A stretch of DNA of 64,000 nt from Gammaproteobacteria bacterium (GTDB taxonomy: Bacteria; Pseudomonadota; Gammaproteobacteria; JASBUN01): assembly GCA_030147845.1 (NCBI GenBank), contig JASBUN010000058.1:1-64000 (forward strand). The letters run 5' to 3'. The notes below the pieces were generated by a model. That model was not told the DNA's origin and ran no database searches. It saw only the letters and a program-made list of their open reading frames with translations. Both the position numbers and the translations under genes were made by a program. This document shows positions 43,093 to 53,971 of this stretch, one piece after another (position 1 is the stretch's first letter; each line of letters starts with the position of its first letter).

Positions 43093-43859
43093 TGACCGAG
43101 AATGACAAATCCACGCCGAGCCCTGGCCGCCGCAAATTCCTTGGCACTACGGCCGCAGCCGTAGCGGTTGCGGGATTTAGTGTTGTATCCGGCGTTCGGC
43201 TCGTCTCACTAGCCGAGGCAAAGCCGGCCGATCAACCGGTTAGCAATAAAAAACGTTGGGGCATGCTGGTCGATACCAGCAAATGCTCAAGCGGTTGTGA
43301 CGCGTGCGTTACGGCGTGCAATACCGAGAACGGTTTGTATACCACTGATCATCCGAAAACGGATGCCCAGTGGATCCGCAAGATCGATCTGCGCAACAAG
43401 GCAACCGGCTGGACGGTTTCATTACCGATGCTATGCCAACACTGCGCAAATCCGCCTTGCGTGGACGTTTGCCCGACCGGCGCATCATTCAAACGTCCCG
43501 ACGGTATCGTCTTGGTCGACAAGCACATTTGTATTGGCTGTCGTTACTGCATGATGGCGTGCCCGTATAAGGCCCGCTCTTTCATCCACGAAGCTCTCGA
43601 TCAACAGGTCGAATACGCTCCACGCGGTAAAGGCACGGTCGAAAGTTGCACCTTCTGCGTCCAACGTGTCGATGAAGTCGGAAAACGTCGCGACCCCGCC
43701 TGTGTCGAAGCTTGCAATGCGGAAGGACACAAAGCGATGTATTTTGGCGATCTCAAGGACGCCAATAGCGAAATCAGCCAACAGCTCAAAAAATACCAGA
43801 GTAAAGAAATTCGCGCCGACCTGAACCTTGATACGGGTGTCCGCTACCGCGGAATTTGA
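43092..43859 (+). CDS. dsrO: Periplasmic ferredoxin DsrO
   Basis: A 255-residue Tat-exported iron-sulfur protein (twin-arginine motif in GRRKFLGTTAA). Four cysteine clusters are visible (CSSGCDACVTAC, CQHCANPPCVDVC, CIGCRYCMMAC, CTFCVQRVDE with CVEAC), enough for four [4Fe-4S]. It links DsrJ and DsrP on the periplasmic side. Confidence 0.95.
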   Translation: MTENDKSTPSPGRRKFLGTTAAAVAVAGFSVVSGVRLVSLAEAKPADQPVSNKKRWGMLVDTSKCSSGCDACVTACNTENGLYTTDHPKTDAQWIRKIDLRNKATGWTVSLPMLCQHCANPPCVDVCPTGASFKRPDGIVLVDKHICIGCRYCMMACPYKARSFIHEALDQQVEYAPRGKGTVESCTFCVQRVDEVGKRRDPACVEACNAEGHKAMYFGDLKDANSEISQQLKKYQSKEIRADLNLDTGVRYRGI

Positions 43860-43948
43860 GCCACATATCGCGCAAGGCGGTGAAGCGATAAAGCCTCTCT
43901 GCCATTGCCGGAGAACCATTGGAAGTACAGCGACCGAGAAGTCAAACA

Positions 43949-45172
43949 ATGAAAACGACTAACTATCTTGAAATCGAGGGGCGAAGCGCCGGTTATTTCG
44001 GCCTGCTGGCTCTCTTGGGGGTGCTCGTTCTGATCGGCCTCGGCGCAGCCTACTATATGGAGCACAACGGCCACTGGGTCACCGGCATGGACAACGAGAT
44101 CGTATGGGGTATGCCGCACGTATTTGCTGTGTTCCTCATCGTTGCCGCTTCCGGTGCACTCAATGTAGCATCTATCGGCACGGTGTTCGGGAAGCCGATG
44201 TACAAGCCGCTGGGACGATTGTCCGCACTTCTCGCGATGGCGCTTCTTATCGGCGGATTGGTTATTCTGGTTCTGGATCTGGGCAGGCCGGATCGACTTA
44301 TCGTGGCCATGACCCAATACAACTTCAAATCGATTTTTGCCTGGAATATCTTTCTGTATACCGGTTTTTTGGCGGTAACCGCGATCTACATCTGGATGAT
44401 GATGGAACGCAAGATGCACAGATACTATACGAGAGCAGGTTATGTAGCGTTTATCTGGCGTCTAATACTAACCACCGGCACAGGCTCGATCTTCGGCTTC
44501 CTTGTCGCCCGCGATGCGTATGACTCCGCACTTCTGCCGCCCATGTTTATCATTATGTCGTTTGCCTTCGGCTTGGCGATTTTTCTGCTGGTCAGCATGG
44601 CAGCCTACCGCTGGACTCGGCGTCCCTTAGGTGACGCGGTACTGTTTCGCCTGAAGAATCTTCTCGGCGTCTTTATTGCCGCCGTTTTGTATTTCGTATT
44701 GGTGTATCACCTGACTAATCTATACATCACCGGTCGTCACGGAATCGAAAAATTCATTTTGGCCGGCCCAACCGTATATACGCCCTTGTTCTGGATCGGC
44801 CAGATTCTTATGGGTGGATTGCTACCGTTGGTCATTTTGTACTCCGGCTTAGGGAAATCGCGTGCCTGGATCGGCATTGCCTCGCTGCTGGTCATCTTAG
44901 GCGGCTTCTGCCAACTGTATGTAATTATCATTGGCGGCCAGGCCTATCCGTTGCAGATGTTCCCCGGTATGGAAGTGATCAGTAGTAGTTTTGCCGATGC
45001 TCAGCCCTACCATCCTTATACACCGAGCATCTATGAATTTTTGCTCGGTATCGGCGGCGCGGCGCTGTCGATGTTGATTGTGACGATTGGCATCCGCGTA
45101 TTACGCTTTTTGCCGACCAGCCTGGCGGATGCGGACGTCGTCCCCCAGCAGGGTGCCGGTGAGGCAGCCTGA
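43949..45172 (+). CDS. dsrP: NrfD-family membrane subunit DsrP
   Basis: A 407-residue integral membrane protein with about ten helices, of the NrfD/PsrC family. It provides a second quinone-interacting module in DsrMKJOP, paired with the DsrO ferredoxin. Start ATG at 43949 with GAGAAG upstream; the frame extends ten codons earlier. Confidence 0.93.
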   Translation: MKTTNYLEIEGRSAGYFGLLALLGVLVLIGLGAAYYMEHNGHWVTGMDNEIVWGMPHVFAVFLIVAASGALNVASIGTVFGKPMYKPLGRLSALLAMALLIGGLVILVLDLGRPDRLIVAMTQYNFKSIFAWNIFLYTGFLAVTAIYIWMMMERKMHRYYTRAGYVAFIWRLILTTGTGSIFGFLVARDAYDSALLPPMFIIMSFAFGLAIFLLVSMAAYRWTRRPLGDAVLFRLKNLLGVFIAAVLYFVLVYHLTNLYITGRHGIEKFILAGPTVYTPLFWIGQILMGGLLPLVILYSGLGKSRAWIGIASLLVILGGFCQLYVIIIGGQAYPLQMFPGMEVISSSFADAQPYHPYTPSIYEFLLGIGGAALSMLIVTIGIRVLRFLPTSLADADVVPQQGAGEAA

Positions 45173-45332
45173 GCTCTCGTTCGCACTATCGCCGATGTCC
45201 GGACACCGGGCAGCATAGGTAGAGGCGCGTAACCATGACGACATCATGCACCGGCCTCCGCGGTAGAATTCAGCACATTGGTGTATGCATGGATGGCCGC
45301 CCATGCCGCATGCCATGTGATGGCTGACCAGC

Positions 45333-46748
45333 ATGGCCCACATCCTCATTTCCGCTGCCCACAAGTCATCCGGTAAGACGACCATCAGCCTCGGGCTGTG
45401 CGCAGCGCTCGCACAAGATGGTCTTACTGTTCAACCGTTCAAGAAAGGCCCTGATTACATCGATCCCATGTGGCTGAGTAAAGCGGCGGGACGCAACTGC
45501 TATAATCTCGATTTCTTTACCATGGGCCGGGACGAAATTCTTTCCATCTTTACGCGTCAAATGAGGGATGCAGACATTGGCCTGATCGAAGGCAACAAAG
45601 GGCTTTATGACGGCCTCGATCTGGACGGCAGCAATAGCAATGCCGCGTTGGCTACGCTATTGAATGCCCCGGTCATTTTGGTATTGGATGCGCGCGGGAT
45701 GACACGCGGTATCGCACCGTTAGTGTTGGGCTATCAAGCCTTCGATACGGACGTCAAAATTGCCGGCGTGATACTGAACAATGTTGGTGGTAAACGCCAC
45801 GAAGCCAAGCTACGCGCCATCCTGGAACACTACACTGACGTAGCGGTTCTGGGCGCGGTTCATCATGACAACGATCTAGTCATAGATGAACGCCACCTCG
45901 GGCTCATCCCGAGTAACGAATCCGCGCGCGCCGATGCGAAGATACGTCAAGTGGCGAATATTATCGCCGGCCAAATCGATCTCGCGGCGATATCAAATAT
46001 TGCGGCAACCGCCGTACAGCCTGTACCGACTACGCCGCCGGCACCGATTGCCGCACGCGACATCGATGTGCGCATAGGAATCGCCCGCGACTCGGCCTTC
46101 GGCTTCTATTATCCGGGAGACCTGGAAGCGCTCAAACAGTCGGGGGCGGAACTCGTATTTTTTAATACGCTTCGCGATGCCCAATTACCGGACGTTGATG
46201 GCTTGTTCATCGGCGGTGGCTTTCCCGAAACGCATATGGATCAGCTCGAAGCCAATCTCGAACTGCGCAACACCATACGCGCCGCCATAGATAGCGGTAT
46301 GCCCGCCTATGCCGAATGCGGCGGCCTCATGTATCTGGCACGGCGCATTCATTACAAAGGTACCAGCCGTGACATGGTGGGTGTCGTACCCGCCGATGTC
46401 ATGATGCATACGCGCCCACAAGGCCGTGGATATGTACGTCTGCGTGAAACCGGACAAGGCTTATGGCCGATGTCCGGCAGCCAAGCGGAAATCTGTGGCC
46501 ACGAATTCCATTACTCGGCATTGAATGATCTTGCGACGTTGCCCTTCGCCTATGAAGTACTGAGAGGCACGGGAATCGATGGCACGCACGACGGTATCGT
46601 GTACAAAAATCTGCAGGCCAACTACGCTCACCTGAGAGACGTAGAAAAAAATCACTGGGCAACGCGTTTTATTGAATTCGTACGCGCGCAAAAGAAGCTT
46701 CAGCGACAGGCTGTTGTACCGCCCTCGACGCAACAGGGGCGTGCTTGA
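45333..46748 (+). CDS. dsrN: Siroheme amidase DsrN (CobB/CbiA family)
   Basis: A 471-residue glutamine-dependent amidotransferase. The N-terminal P-loop of the dethiobiotin-synthetase fold (AAHKSSGKTTISLGL) is followed by a class I-type glutaminase domain with the nucleophile in AECGGLMYL. It belongs to the cobyrinate a,c-diamide synthase family. As DsrN it probably amidates siroheme to siroamide for DsrAB. The 160-bp gap from dsrP holds nothing recognisable. Confidence 0.92.
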   Translation: MAHILISAAHKSSGKTTISLGLCAALAQDGLTVQPFKKGPDYIDPMWLSKAAGRNCYNLDFFTMGRDEILSIFTRQMRDADIGLIEGNKGLYDGLDLDGSNSNAALATLLNAPVILVLDARGMTRGIAPLVLGYQAFDTDVKIAGVILNNVGGKRHEAKLRAILEHYTDVAVLGAVHHDNDLVIDERHLGLIPSNESARADAKIRQVANIIAGQIDLAAISNIAATAVQPVPTTPPAPIAARDIDVRIGIARDSAFGFYYPGDLEALKQSGAELVFFNTLRDAQLPDVDGLFIGGGFPETHMDQLEANLELRNTIRAAIDSGMPAYAECGGLMYLARRIHYKGTSRDMVGVVPADVMMHTRPQGRGYVRLRETGQGLWPMSGSQAEICGHEFHYSALNDLATLPFAYEVLRGTGIDGTHDGIVYKNLQANYAHLRDVEKNHWATRFIEFVRAQKKLQRQAVVPPSTQQGRA

Positions 46749-46784
46749 CTCGATTTCAGATCAAAAAATTATCAGGGGAAATTT

Positions 46785-47114
46785 ATGTTTAGTGTTACCG
46801 ATAACGCGGCCAAACAAATTCGCCAAGCAGCCGAACAATCCGAAGCTCAGAACATGGCACTGCGAATAGCAGCCAAAGCCAATCAAGACGGCAGCATTGA
46901 ATACGGCATGGGATTCGACGACCCGAAAGAAAATGACATACGCGTGGCCGCGGATGGCGTTGAAATTTTGATTGACCCGCCCAGCAACGAACTACTCGAA
47001 GAAGCGACACTGGATTATGTCGAAATCGAGCCAGGCGAAATGCGCTTTATTTTCATGAACCCGCTCGATCCTCATTATGTCCCACCAAAACGTCAGAAGA
47101 AGGACAAGCCCTGA
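46785..47114 (+). CDS. dsrR: IscA-like protein DsrR
   Basis: A 109-residue A-type iron-sulfur carrier homologue. It contains no cysteine at all, so the three cluster-binding Cys of IscA/SufA are missing, which is the diagnostic of DsrR. DsrR is thought to act after transcription on Dsr proteins. AGGGG precedes the ATG. It is the last gene of the operon here, since dsrS is elsewhere (11.9 kb). Confidence 0.93.
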   Translation: MFSVTDNAAKQIRQAAEQSEAQNMALRIAAKANQDGSIEYGMGFDDPKENDIRVAADGVEILIDPPSNELLEEATLDYVEIEPGEMRFIFMNPLDPHYVPPKRQKKDKP

Positions 47115-47431
47115 GCGCGTATGGCCAAGGCGTCGGTCCGCCGAGTTCCACCAAACAATCGCAATTGCTGCCCAACGTATTGTAATTTTTGCGAAAAATC
47201 TCCTGCCCACGACTGCGGCAATGGGATATACTTTTAGTCACTGAGTCCAACTCCTTCGCCCTTGCAGAGTTCGATTTGTCCATCGCAACTGATCGCCAAC
47301 ATGCTCAGAACCAGGGGCGCGGAAAATCCACCGGCGCGTCCGCCCCGGCCGGCCTCCGCCCGGCGCCGGCACGTGTGCTTCGATGGACCGCCACGCCCGG
47401 CGCCGGCTGGCAATATAAATCACGTACTCTC
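47115..47431 (+). other. Gap between dsrR and the sensor kinase
   Basis: About 320 bases. The kinase frame is open through most of it (from 47189), but the encoded stretch is low-complexity and no ribosome site supports an upstream start. No terminator hairpin for the dsr operon was found. Confidence 0.5.
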
Positions 47432-48964
47432 ATGTCCAGCGGTTTGTTCGGACCGCTACTCGGACTGCTCAGCGTACTAATCCTACTAGGACTCAGCAGC
47501 CTGTATGCGCTGCTCGGGCAGGAACCACGCGACCCGGTCTACATTACCCAAATCGTATTACTGTTTGTCGGCGTGGTCTTGATCGGCGTCATACTCATGC
47601 GCATTCAACACCGGCTCATGGAGCCGCTCGCGCACCTACGCAGTTGGGCCATACGCATGCGTGGCGGCAACTTATCAGCACGCATTCCCGAACCCGAGAA
47701 CGGTGAATTTGCAGGATTGGCGCACGACATCAATAGTCTGGGCGAAGAATTGAAAAAACTTTCACGCGAAATGGATAGCGAAGTCCGAAAGCAAACTGAC
47801 CGTATCGAACAAAAAAGCCGTTCCTTGGAAATTTTATACGATGTCGCCGCCAGCATTAATACCTATCGCGATCTTGACGATCTACTCAAGCGTTTCCTTG
47901 TAACTTTAACCGGCGTAACCAACGCACAGGCCGCAACGGTGCGCTTACTAACCGATGATGGACAAATGCGTCTTGTGGCGAGCTTGGGCATGAACGAAGA
48001 GATTGTCCAAGAAGAGGAATATGTGGACGTAAACCGCTGCATGTGCGGAAAGGCTGCGCAAGGAAACGAGCTTTTGTTCCAAGATAACGTACGCCAATGC
48101 AGTCGTTATGCGGGGCGGCCCTTTTTCGACGATGAAAGCATGGAAATGATCGCCGTGCCACTTCAATACCGCGGCAAAAACCTCGGCGTGTACAATTTAT
48201 TTATCGCCAAACCCGGCCTTGTCGGTCGCGAGGACATCAAAGATCTGCTCGTCAGCATCGGTCGCCACCTCGGTATGGCGATCGAAAAGGCCCGCGTAGA
48301 CGAAGAAGCAAAACGTCTCTCTATTCTGCGCGAGCGCAATATGCTTTCGCATGAACTGCACGATTCGCTTGCCCAAACATTAGCCAGTCTGCGCTTCCAA
48401 GTACGTATGCTCGACGAGACCATCGAAGAAACCGGTAACAACTCGGCCCGTAAGGAAGTGTTGCAGCTAAAGAGTGGTTTGGACGAAGCGTACACAGAAC
48501 TGCGCGAGTTGCTGGCGCACTTTCGTGCACCGTTTGACGAGCGCGGCATCATCGCAGCAATCGAAAACGTGGTCGAGCGCTTCCGCAAAGAAAGCGATAT
48601 TCTTATCTTTTTCCACAATCAATGGAAACCGATAAAGCTGACGTCGGTGCTCGAAATGCAGGTGCTCAGAATAATCCAGGAAGCGCTTAACAACATCAGA
48701 AAGCATAGTCACGCACACGCGGTGCGTGTATTACTTCGAGTCGAAGGCGATGGAACGTATGTCGCCTTGGTCGAGGACGACGGAGTCGGCATCGGCGGAC
48801 CCGTTCTGGATGGAAAGCCCGGGGAACACGTCGGCCTATCCATCATGGAAGAACGGGCACGGCGCCTGGGCGGCCAATTAACTATCGAAAGCGAACTCAA
48901 CGAAGGCACACGAATTGAGCTACGATTTCGCTCAGATCTTGCCGAACAGCAAGCTCTCTTATAA
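47432..48964 (+). CDS. NarX-type sensor histidine kinase with GAF domain
   Basis: A protein of about 510 residues (591 if started at 47189). Two membrane helices are separated by only about 13 residues. Then come a HAMP linker (IRMRGGNLSARI), a coiled helix, a GAF domain (about 130-270 after the start), a HisKA_3 dimerisation domain with the phosphorylated His in SHELHDSLAQ, and an ATPase domain (NNIRKHSHA, DDGVGI, GLSIMEERA). It lacks the periplasmic nitrate-sensing domain of NarX, so it probably senses inside the cell or membrane through GAF. The start is uncertain because no ribosome site is visible. Partner of the regulator that follows. Confidence 0.85.
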   Translation: MSSGLFGPLLGLLSVLILLGLSSLYALLGQEPRDPVYITQIVLLFVGVVLIGVILMRIQHRLMEPLAHLRSWAIRMRGGNLSARIPEPENGEFAGLAHDINSLGEELKKLSREMDSEVRKQTDRIEQKSRSLEILYDVAASINTYRDLDDLLKRFLVTLTGVTNAQAATVRLLTDDGQMRLVASLGMNEEIVQEEEYVDVNRCMCGKAAQGNELLFQDNVRQCSRYAGRPFFDDESMEMIAVPLQYRGKNLGVYNLFIAKPGLVGREDIKDLLVSIGRHLGMAIEKARVDEEAKRLSILRERNMLSHELHDSLAQTLASLRFQVRMLDETIEETGNNSARKEVLQLKSGLDEAYTELRELLAHFRAPFDERGIIAAIENVVERFRKESDILIFFHNQWKPIKLTSVLEMQVLRIIQEALNNIRKHSHAHAVRVLLRVEGDGTYVALVEDDGVGIGGPVLDGKPGEHVGLSIMEERARRLGGQLTIESELNEGTRIELRFRSDLAEQQALL

Positions 48965-48986
48965 CAAAACAACGCGATGTACTGCT

Positions 48987-49634
48987 ATGCGCATATTGTT
49001 GATCGATGATCACGCCCTATTTCGAATCGGTCTGGAAGGACTATTGGAACGTCGCGGGATTGAAGTAGTCGCATCGGTCGCTGACGGCAGTCGTGGCATG
49101 CAGCTTGCCCGCGAATCGACGCCGGACGTCATTTTACTCGATATGAGGATGCCCGATCTTAACGGTATGCAGATTCTGCGTTTGATGCGTGACGAAGGCA
49201 TAGACATTCCGGTCGTGATGCTTACCACCAGCAACGAAGAACGCGACCTCATCGAGTCGCTACGCAACGGTGCCCAAGGGTATCTCCTCAAAGATATGGA
49301 CCCCGACGATCTTGTCAACGCTTTACAAGATATTGTTGCAGGAAAAACCGTCGTCGCACCCGAGCTGGCGCAGGTACTGGCCCGTGTCGTTCAACAAGGC
49401 GACTCCCGAGGCGTTGCGCAATTGACACCTTTTTCAGAATTGACGCCCCGTGAACACGAGATCCTATGCCATGTCGCCGAAGGACAAAGCAACAAAGTAA
49501 TCGCCAAAAACCTTGGCATCAGTGACGGTACCGTCAAGCTTCATGTTAAATCGATTCTGCGCAAGCTCGGCGTACATTCGCGTGTCGAAGCCGCCGTCAT
49601 CGCCGTGGAGCAGGAGTTGTGTCCAAAATCATAA
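48987..49634 (+). CDS. NarL/FixJ-family response regulator
   Basis: A 215-residue regulator: receiver domain (RILLIDDHALFR, phosphoacceptor in VILLDMRMPDLN, Lys in GYLLKDMD) and C-terminal LuxR-type HTH (LTPREHEILCHVAEGQSNKV, DGTVKLHVKSILRKL). It follows the sensor kinase by 22 bp, a clear two-component pair. Its targets are unknown; the neighbouring dsr operon is the obvious candidate. Confidence 0.93.
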   Translation: MRILLIDDHALFRIGLEGLLERRGIEVVASVADGSRGMQLARESTPDVILLDMRMPDLNGMQILRLMRDEGIDIPVVMLTTSNEERDLIESLRNGAQGYLLKDMDPDDLVNALQDIVAGKTVVAPELAQVLARVVQQGDSRGVAQLTPFSELTPREHEILCHVAEGQSNKVIAKNLGISDGTVKLHVKSILRKLGVHSRVEAAVIAVEQELCPKS

Positions 49635-49893
49635 CCCAGCGCCGCTGCTACGCCACACGCAGCGCATGCACCGATGTCCGAACAGAAAATCATGCTAATA
49701 CGGATTGTTCAACGCTTTGATTTGCGGCGAATCCAACAGTTAGGTTCGGCGGCACCGCCCTATTTCGCGCAAGCTTCATTTGATCGGATGTCGAACAACT
49801 GCCGTTGCGTACCGATCGCCCCGAGCGAACACGAGGCGAATTCGCATCCGACGTGAATCCATACCCCAGATACCAAGTAGGGAGCTATATGGC

Positions 49894-50367
49894 ATGAAAA
49901 AATACACTGAGTTAGTCAACGAGGTCTTGCCGCATATAAAAGAGATATTCCCTTGGGATCTAGAGGCGAAACTGCGTAATGGCGATGACGTACTGTTAGT
50001 GGATATTCGTGAACCGCATGAATACGAATCCGCACACGTGTCCGGTTCGCTCAACGTACCGCGTGGCGTGCTGGAGTCATCGTGTGATTGGGGCTACCAA
50101 GAAACGGTTCCGGAGCTTGCGAGCGCACGCGCCCGACCCGTCGTATTGATGTGCAAATCTGGAAATCGTAGCGCACTGGCTGCCTATGTGATGCAACTCA
50201 TGGGCTACCAAGCGGTCGCCTCGCTCAAAACCGGGCTACGCGGGTGGAACGATGCCGAGCAGGCACTGGTGGATAAAAACGGTCTCCCCGTGAGTACGGA
50301 TGATGCCGAACAATTGTTTACCGATCATATCGGCGAAGACCAGCAGGCACGGCGCGATACACGGTAA
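49894..50367 (+). CDS. Single-domain rhodanese-like sulfurtransferase
   Basis: A 157-residue protein with one rhodanese domain (LLVDIREPHEYESAHVSGS) and active-site loop MCKSGNRSA carrying the persulfide Cys. An N-terminal extension of about 30 residues precedes it. Rhodaneses move sulfane sulfur and could feed the DsrE/DsrC relay. AGGGAG lies eight bases before the ATG; the 260 bases upstream show nothing else. It converges with cysG, the stops being 1 bp apart within palindrome CGGTAATT-T-AATTACCG. Confidence 0.9.
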   Translation: MKKYTELVNEVLPHIKEIFPWDLEAKLRNGDDVLLVDIREPHEYESAHVSGSLNVPRGVLESSCDWGYQETVPELASARARPVVLMCKSGNRSALAAYVMQLMGYQAVASLKTGLRGWNDAEQALVDKNGLPVSTDDAEQLFTDHIGEDQQARRDTR

Positions 50368-50368
50368 T

Positions 50369-51811
50369 TTAATTACCGGCTATACCGCCACCAACTGACG
50401 AAAACGGCTTCTGCTCATGGTGCTGTGGATCGAACCACTTTAATTTTTCGTGCAGCTTGACTACCTTGCCGACGATAATGAGTGTTGGCGGTTTGATGTC
50501 CGCGTTATGCACAATATCGGGCATCGTTTCCAGCGTGCCGGTAAATATTTTCTGCTCCGGCGTCGTGCCCTTTTGCACCAACGCGATCGGCATGCTGCTG
50601 GGCATACCGTGTGCGGTCAGTTCCTTGCAAAGAATATCGACGCCATGTAGACCCATGTAAAACACAACGGTTTGGTTAGGCTGCGCCAGCGCGGTCCAAT
50701 TCAAATTCATACTGCCGTCTTTGAGGTGGCCGGTGGCGAAGATTACCGCCTGCGAGTAGTCGCGATGCGTCAACGGAATGCCTGCGTACGACGATACGCC
50801 CGACGCAGCCGTTATCGCTGGAACCACCTGAAACGGAATACCCTCTTCGGCCAGCGTATCGATCTCTTCACCACCACGGCCGAAGATAAATGGATCACCG
50901 CCCTTCAAACGACATACCCGCTTGCCCTCCTTGGCCAAACGCACCAGCAACTGATTAATGCCTTCCTGCGGTACGCGGTGATAATTTCGCTCCTTACCGA
51001 CATAAATCCGTTCGGCGTCTCTGCGACAGAGCGCCAGCACCGGTTCCGACACCAAGCGGTCGTGCACAATGACATCCGCCTGTTGCATAAGGCGTAGCGC
51101 CCGGAATGTCAGTAGATCAGGATCACCGGGACCGGCTCCGACCAGATACACTTCGCCGGTGGCGCTCGGCCGCCCATCCTCAGCACGCGCGAACGCGTCG
51201 AGGAGCGCCTCGCGCGCCGCTTCGGCTTGGCCGGAAAATACCATTTCCACGATTGGGCCGGAGAGAACATCTTCCCAGAATTTACGCCGTCCATCGACGT
51301 CGGGAAACGTCAGTTTGGCGCGCTCGCGGTATTGCTCTAGCAATTCTCCCAGCAGTCCATAGGTCGACGGAATCATGGTCTCCAGGCGGGCGCGCAACGT
51401 ACGCGCGAGTACCGGCGAAACACCGCCGGTAGATACCGCGATCTGCACCGGCGATCTATCGACGATCGACGGCACGATGAAACTGCATAACGCCGGGCTA
51501 TCGACGACATTGACGGGTATTCGCTGCGCGTGCGCCAAGCGCGACACCTCGCGATTGACCGCTTCGTCGTCGGTGGCCGCGATAACCAACACGCAGTCGG
51601 TAAGATCGTCGGCGCGAAACTCGCCTGAACGATATTGAATCAGACTCTGCTGAGCTAGTTCCGTCAACGTCGTACACAGCGCCGGGGCAACCACGGTCAC
51701 GGCGCCGCCGGCCGCACGCAGCAGACCCACTTTACGCGCAGCGATATCGCCACCGCCGACCACGAGGCACGGGCGGCCGTCTATCTTCATGAATGTCGGC
51801 AAAAAATCCAT
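50369..51811 (-). CDS. cysG: Siroheme synthase (trifunctional)
   Basis: A 480-residue CysG. An N-terminal NAD-dependent precorrin-2 dehydrogenase/ferrochelatase module ([13 protein letters not shown]) is followed by the uroporphyrinogen-III methyltransferase module ([15 protein letters not shown] at about 220 and [13 protein letters not shown]). It makes siroheme from uroporphyrinogen III, required here by NirB and DsrAB. ATG 51811 aligns with the usual start; a GTG three codons upstream is possible. Confidence 0.95.
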   Translation of the reverse strand: MDFLPTFMKIDGRPCLVVGGGDIAARKVGLLRAAGGAVTVVAPALCTTLTELAQQSLIQYRSGEFRADDLTDCVLVIAATDDEAVNREVSRLAHAQRIPVNVVDSPALCSFIVPSIVDRSPVQIAVSTGGVSPVLARTLRARLETMIPSTYGLLGELLEQYRERAKLTFPDVDGRRKFWEDVLSGPIVEMVFSGQAEAAREALLDAFARAEDGRPSATGEVYLVGAGPGDPDLLTFRALRLMQQADVIVHDRLVSEPVLALCRRDAERIYVGKERNYHRVPQEGINQLLVRLAKEGKRVCRLKGGDPFIFGRGGEEIDTLAEEGIPFQVVPAITAASGVSSYAGIPLTHRDYSQAVIFATGHLKDGSMNLNWTALAQPNQTVVFYMGLHGVDILCKELTAHGMPSSMPIALVQKGTTPEQKIFTGTLETMPDIVHNADIKPPTLIIVGKVVKLHEKLKWFDPQHHEQKPFSSVGGGIAGN

Positions 51812-51945
51812 ACCGTCCACCGTTTTTCCCAGCGCTCTACTTAACCACGGACGAAAGGTAGGCGAAATATTCTAGAAGGGATACCGAACCTGCTTAGACT
51901 ACCCCGAATGGTACATTTTTTCAGCGACTTAGGCTGTCAGCTCAA

Positions 51946-53535
<1,590 letters not shown>

Positions 53536-53539
<4 letters not shown>

Positions 53540-53913
53540 ATTTGCCGTCCTATGATTGCGCCCAGCCAAACCGCGACCAGGCAAAACGACACGCTCAAGA
53601 CAATATTGAGCACCGCTCGGAACGTCTCGCCGCTTTCGATCAATAGCAAGGTTTCGATGGAAAAACTGGAAAAAGTAGTGAACGCCCCCAACAACCCTAC
53701 CTGCAGCGCCGCGCGCCATTCGGGTCCCACTGCCAGTCGTTCGAGCATGAGTACGTAGAGCAAACCCATGACCAGCGAACCGAGCACGTTCACCGCCAAG
53801 GTGCCATAAGGAAACCCACGTCCAAACATCGAATTGACGCCGTTGGCGACCCCGTACCGCATCATGGCGCCGATAGCGCCGCCGCCGGCGATAGCCACTA
53901 AATTGCCTAACAT
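53536..53913 (-). CDS. crcB: Fluoride channel CrcB (Fluc)
   Basis: A 125-residue protein with four helices forming half of a dual-topology fluoride channel. Family motifs GGGAIGAMMRYG, GTLAVNVLGS and FTTFSSFS are all present. It exports fluoride passively. Start at 53913 rather than eleven codons upstream. No fluoride riboswitch was recognised. Confidence 0.93.
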
Positions 53914-53971
53914 GACGTCGCTCCCGCGTGCGTCGCCAGCGGCCAAAAAATAGAATCGAAATTCCGAGGCA

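Noticed and set aside
47189-47431. Long N-terminal extension of the sensor kinase
   Set aside because: Low-complexity Ala/Pro/Arg sequence without a signal peptide or ribosome site; kept only as an alternative start.
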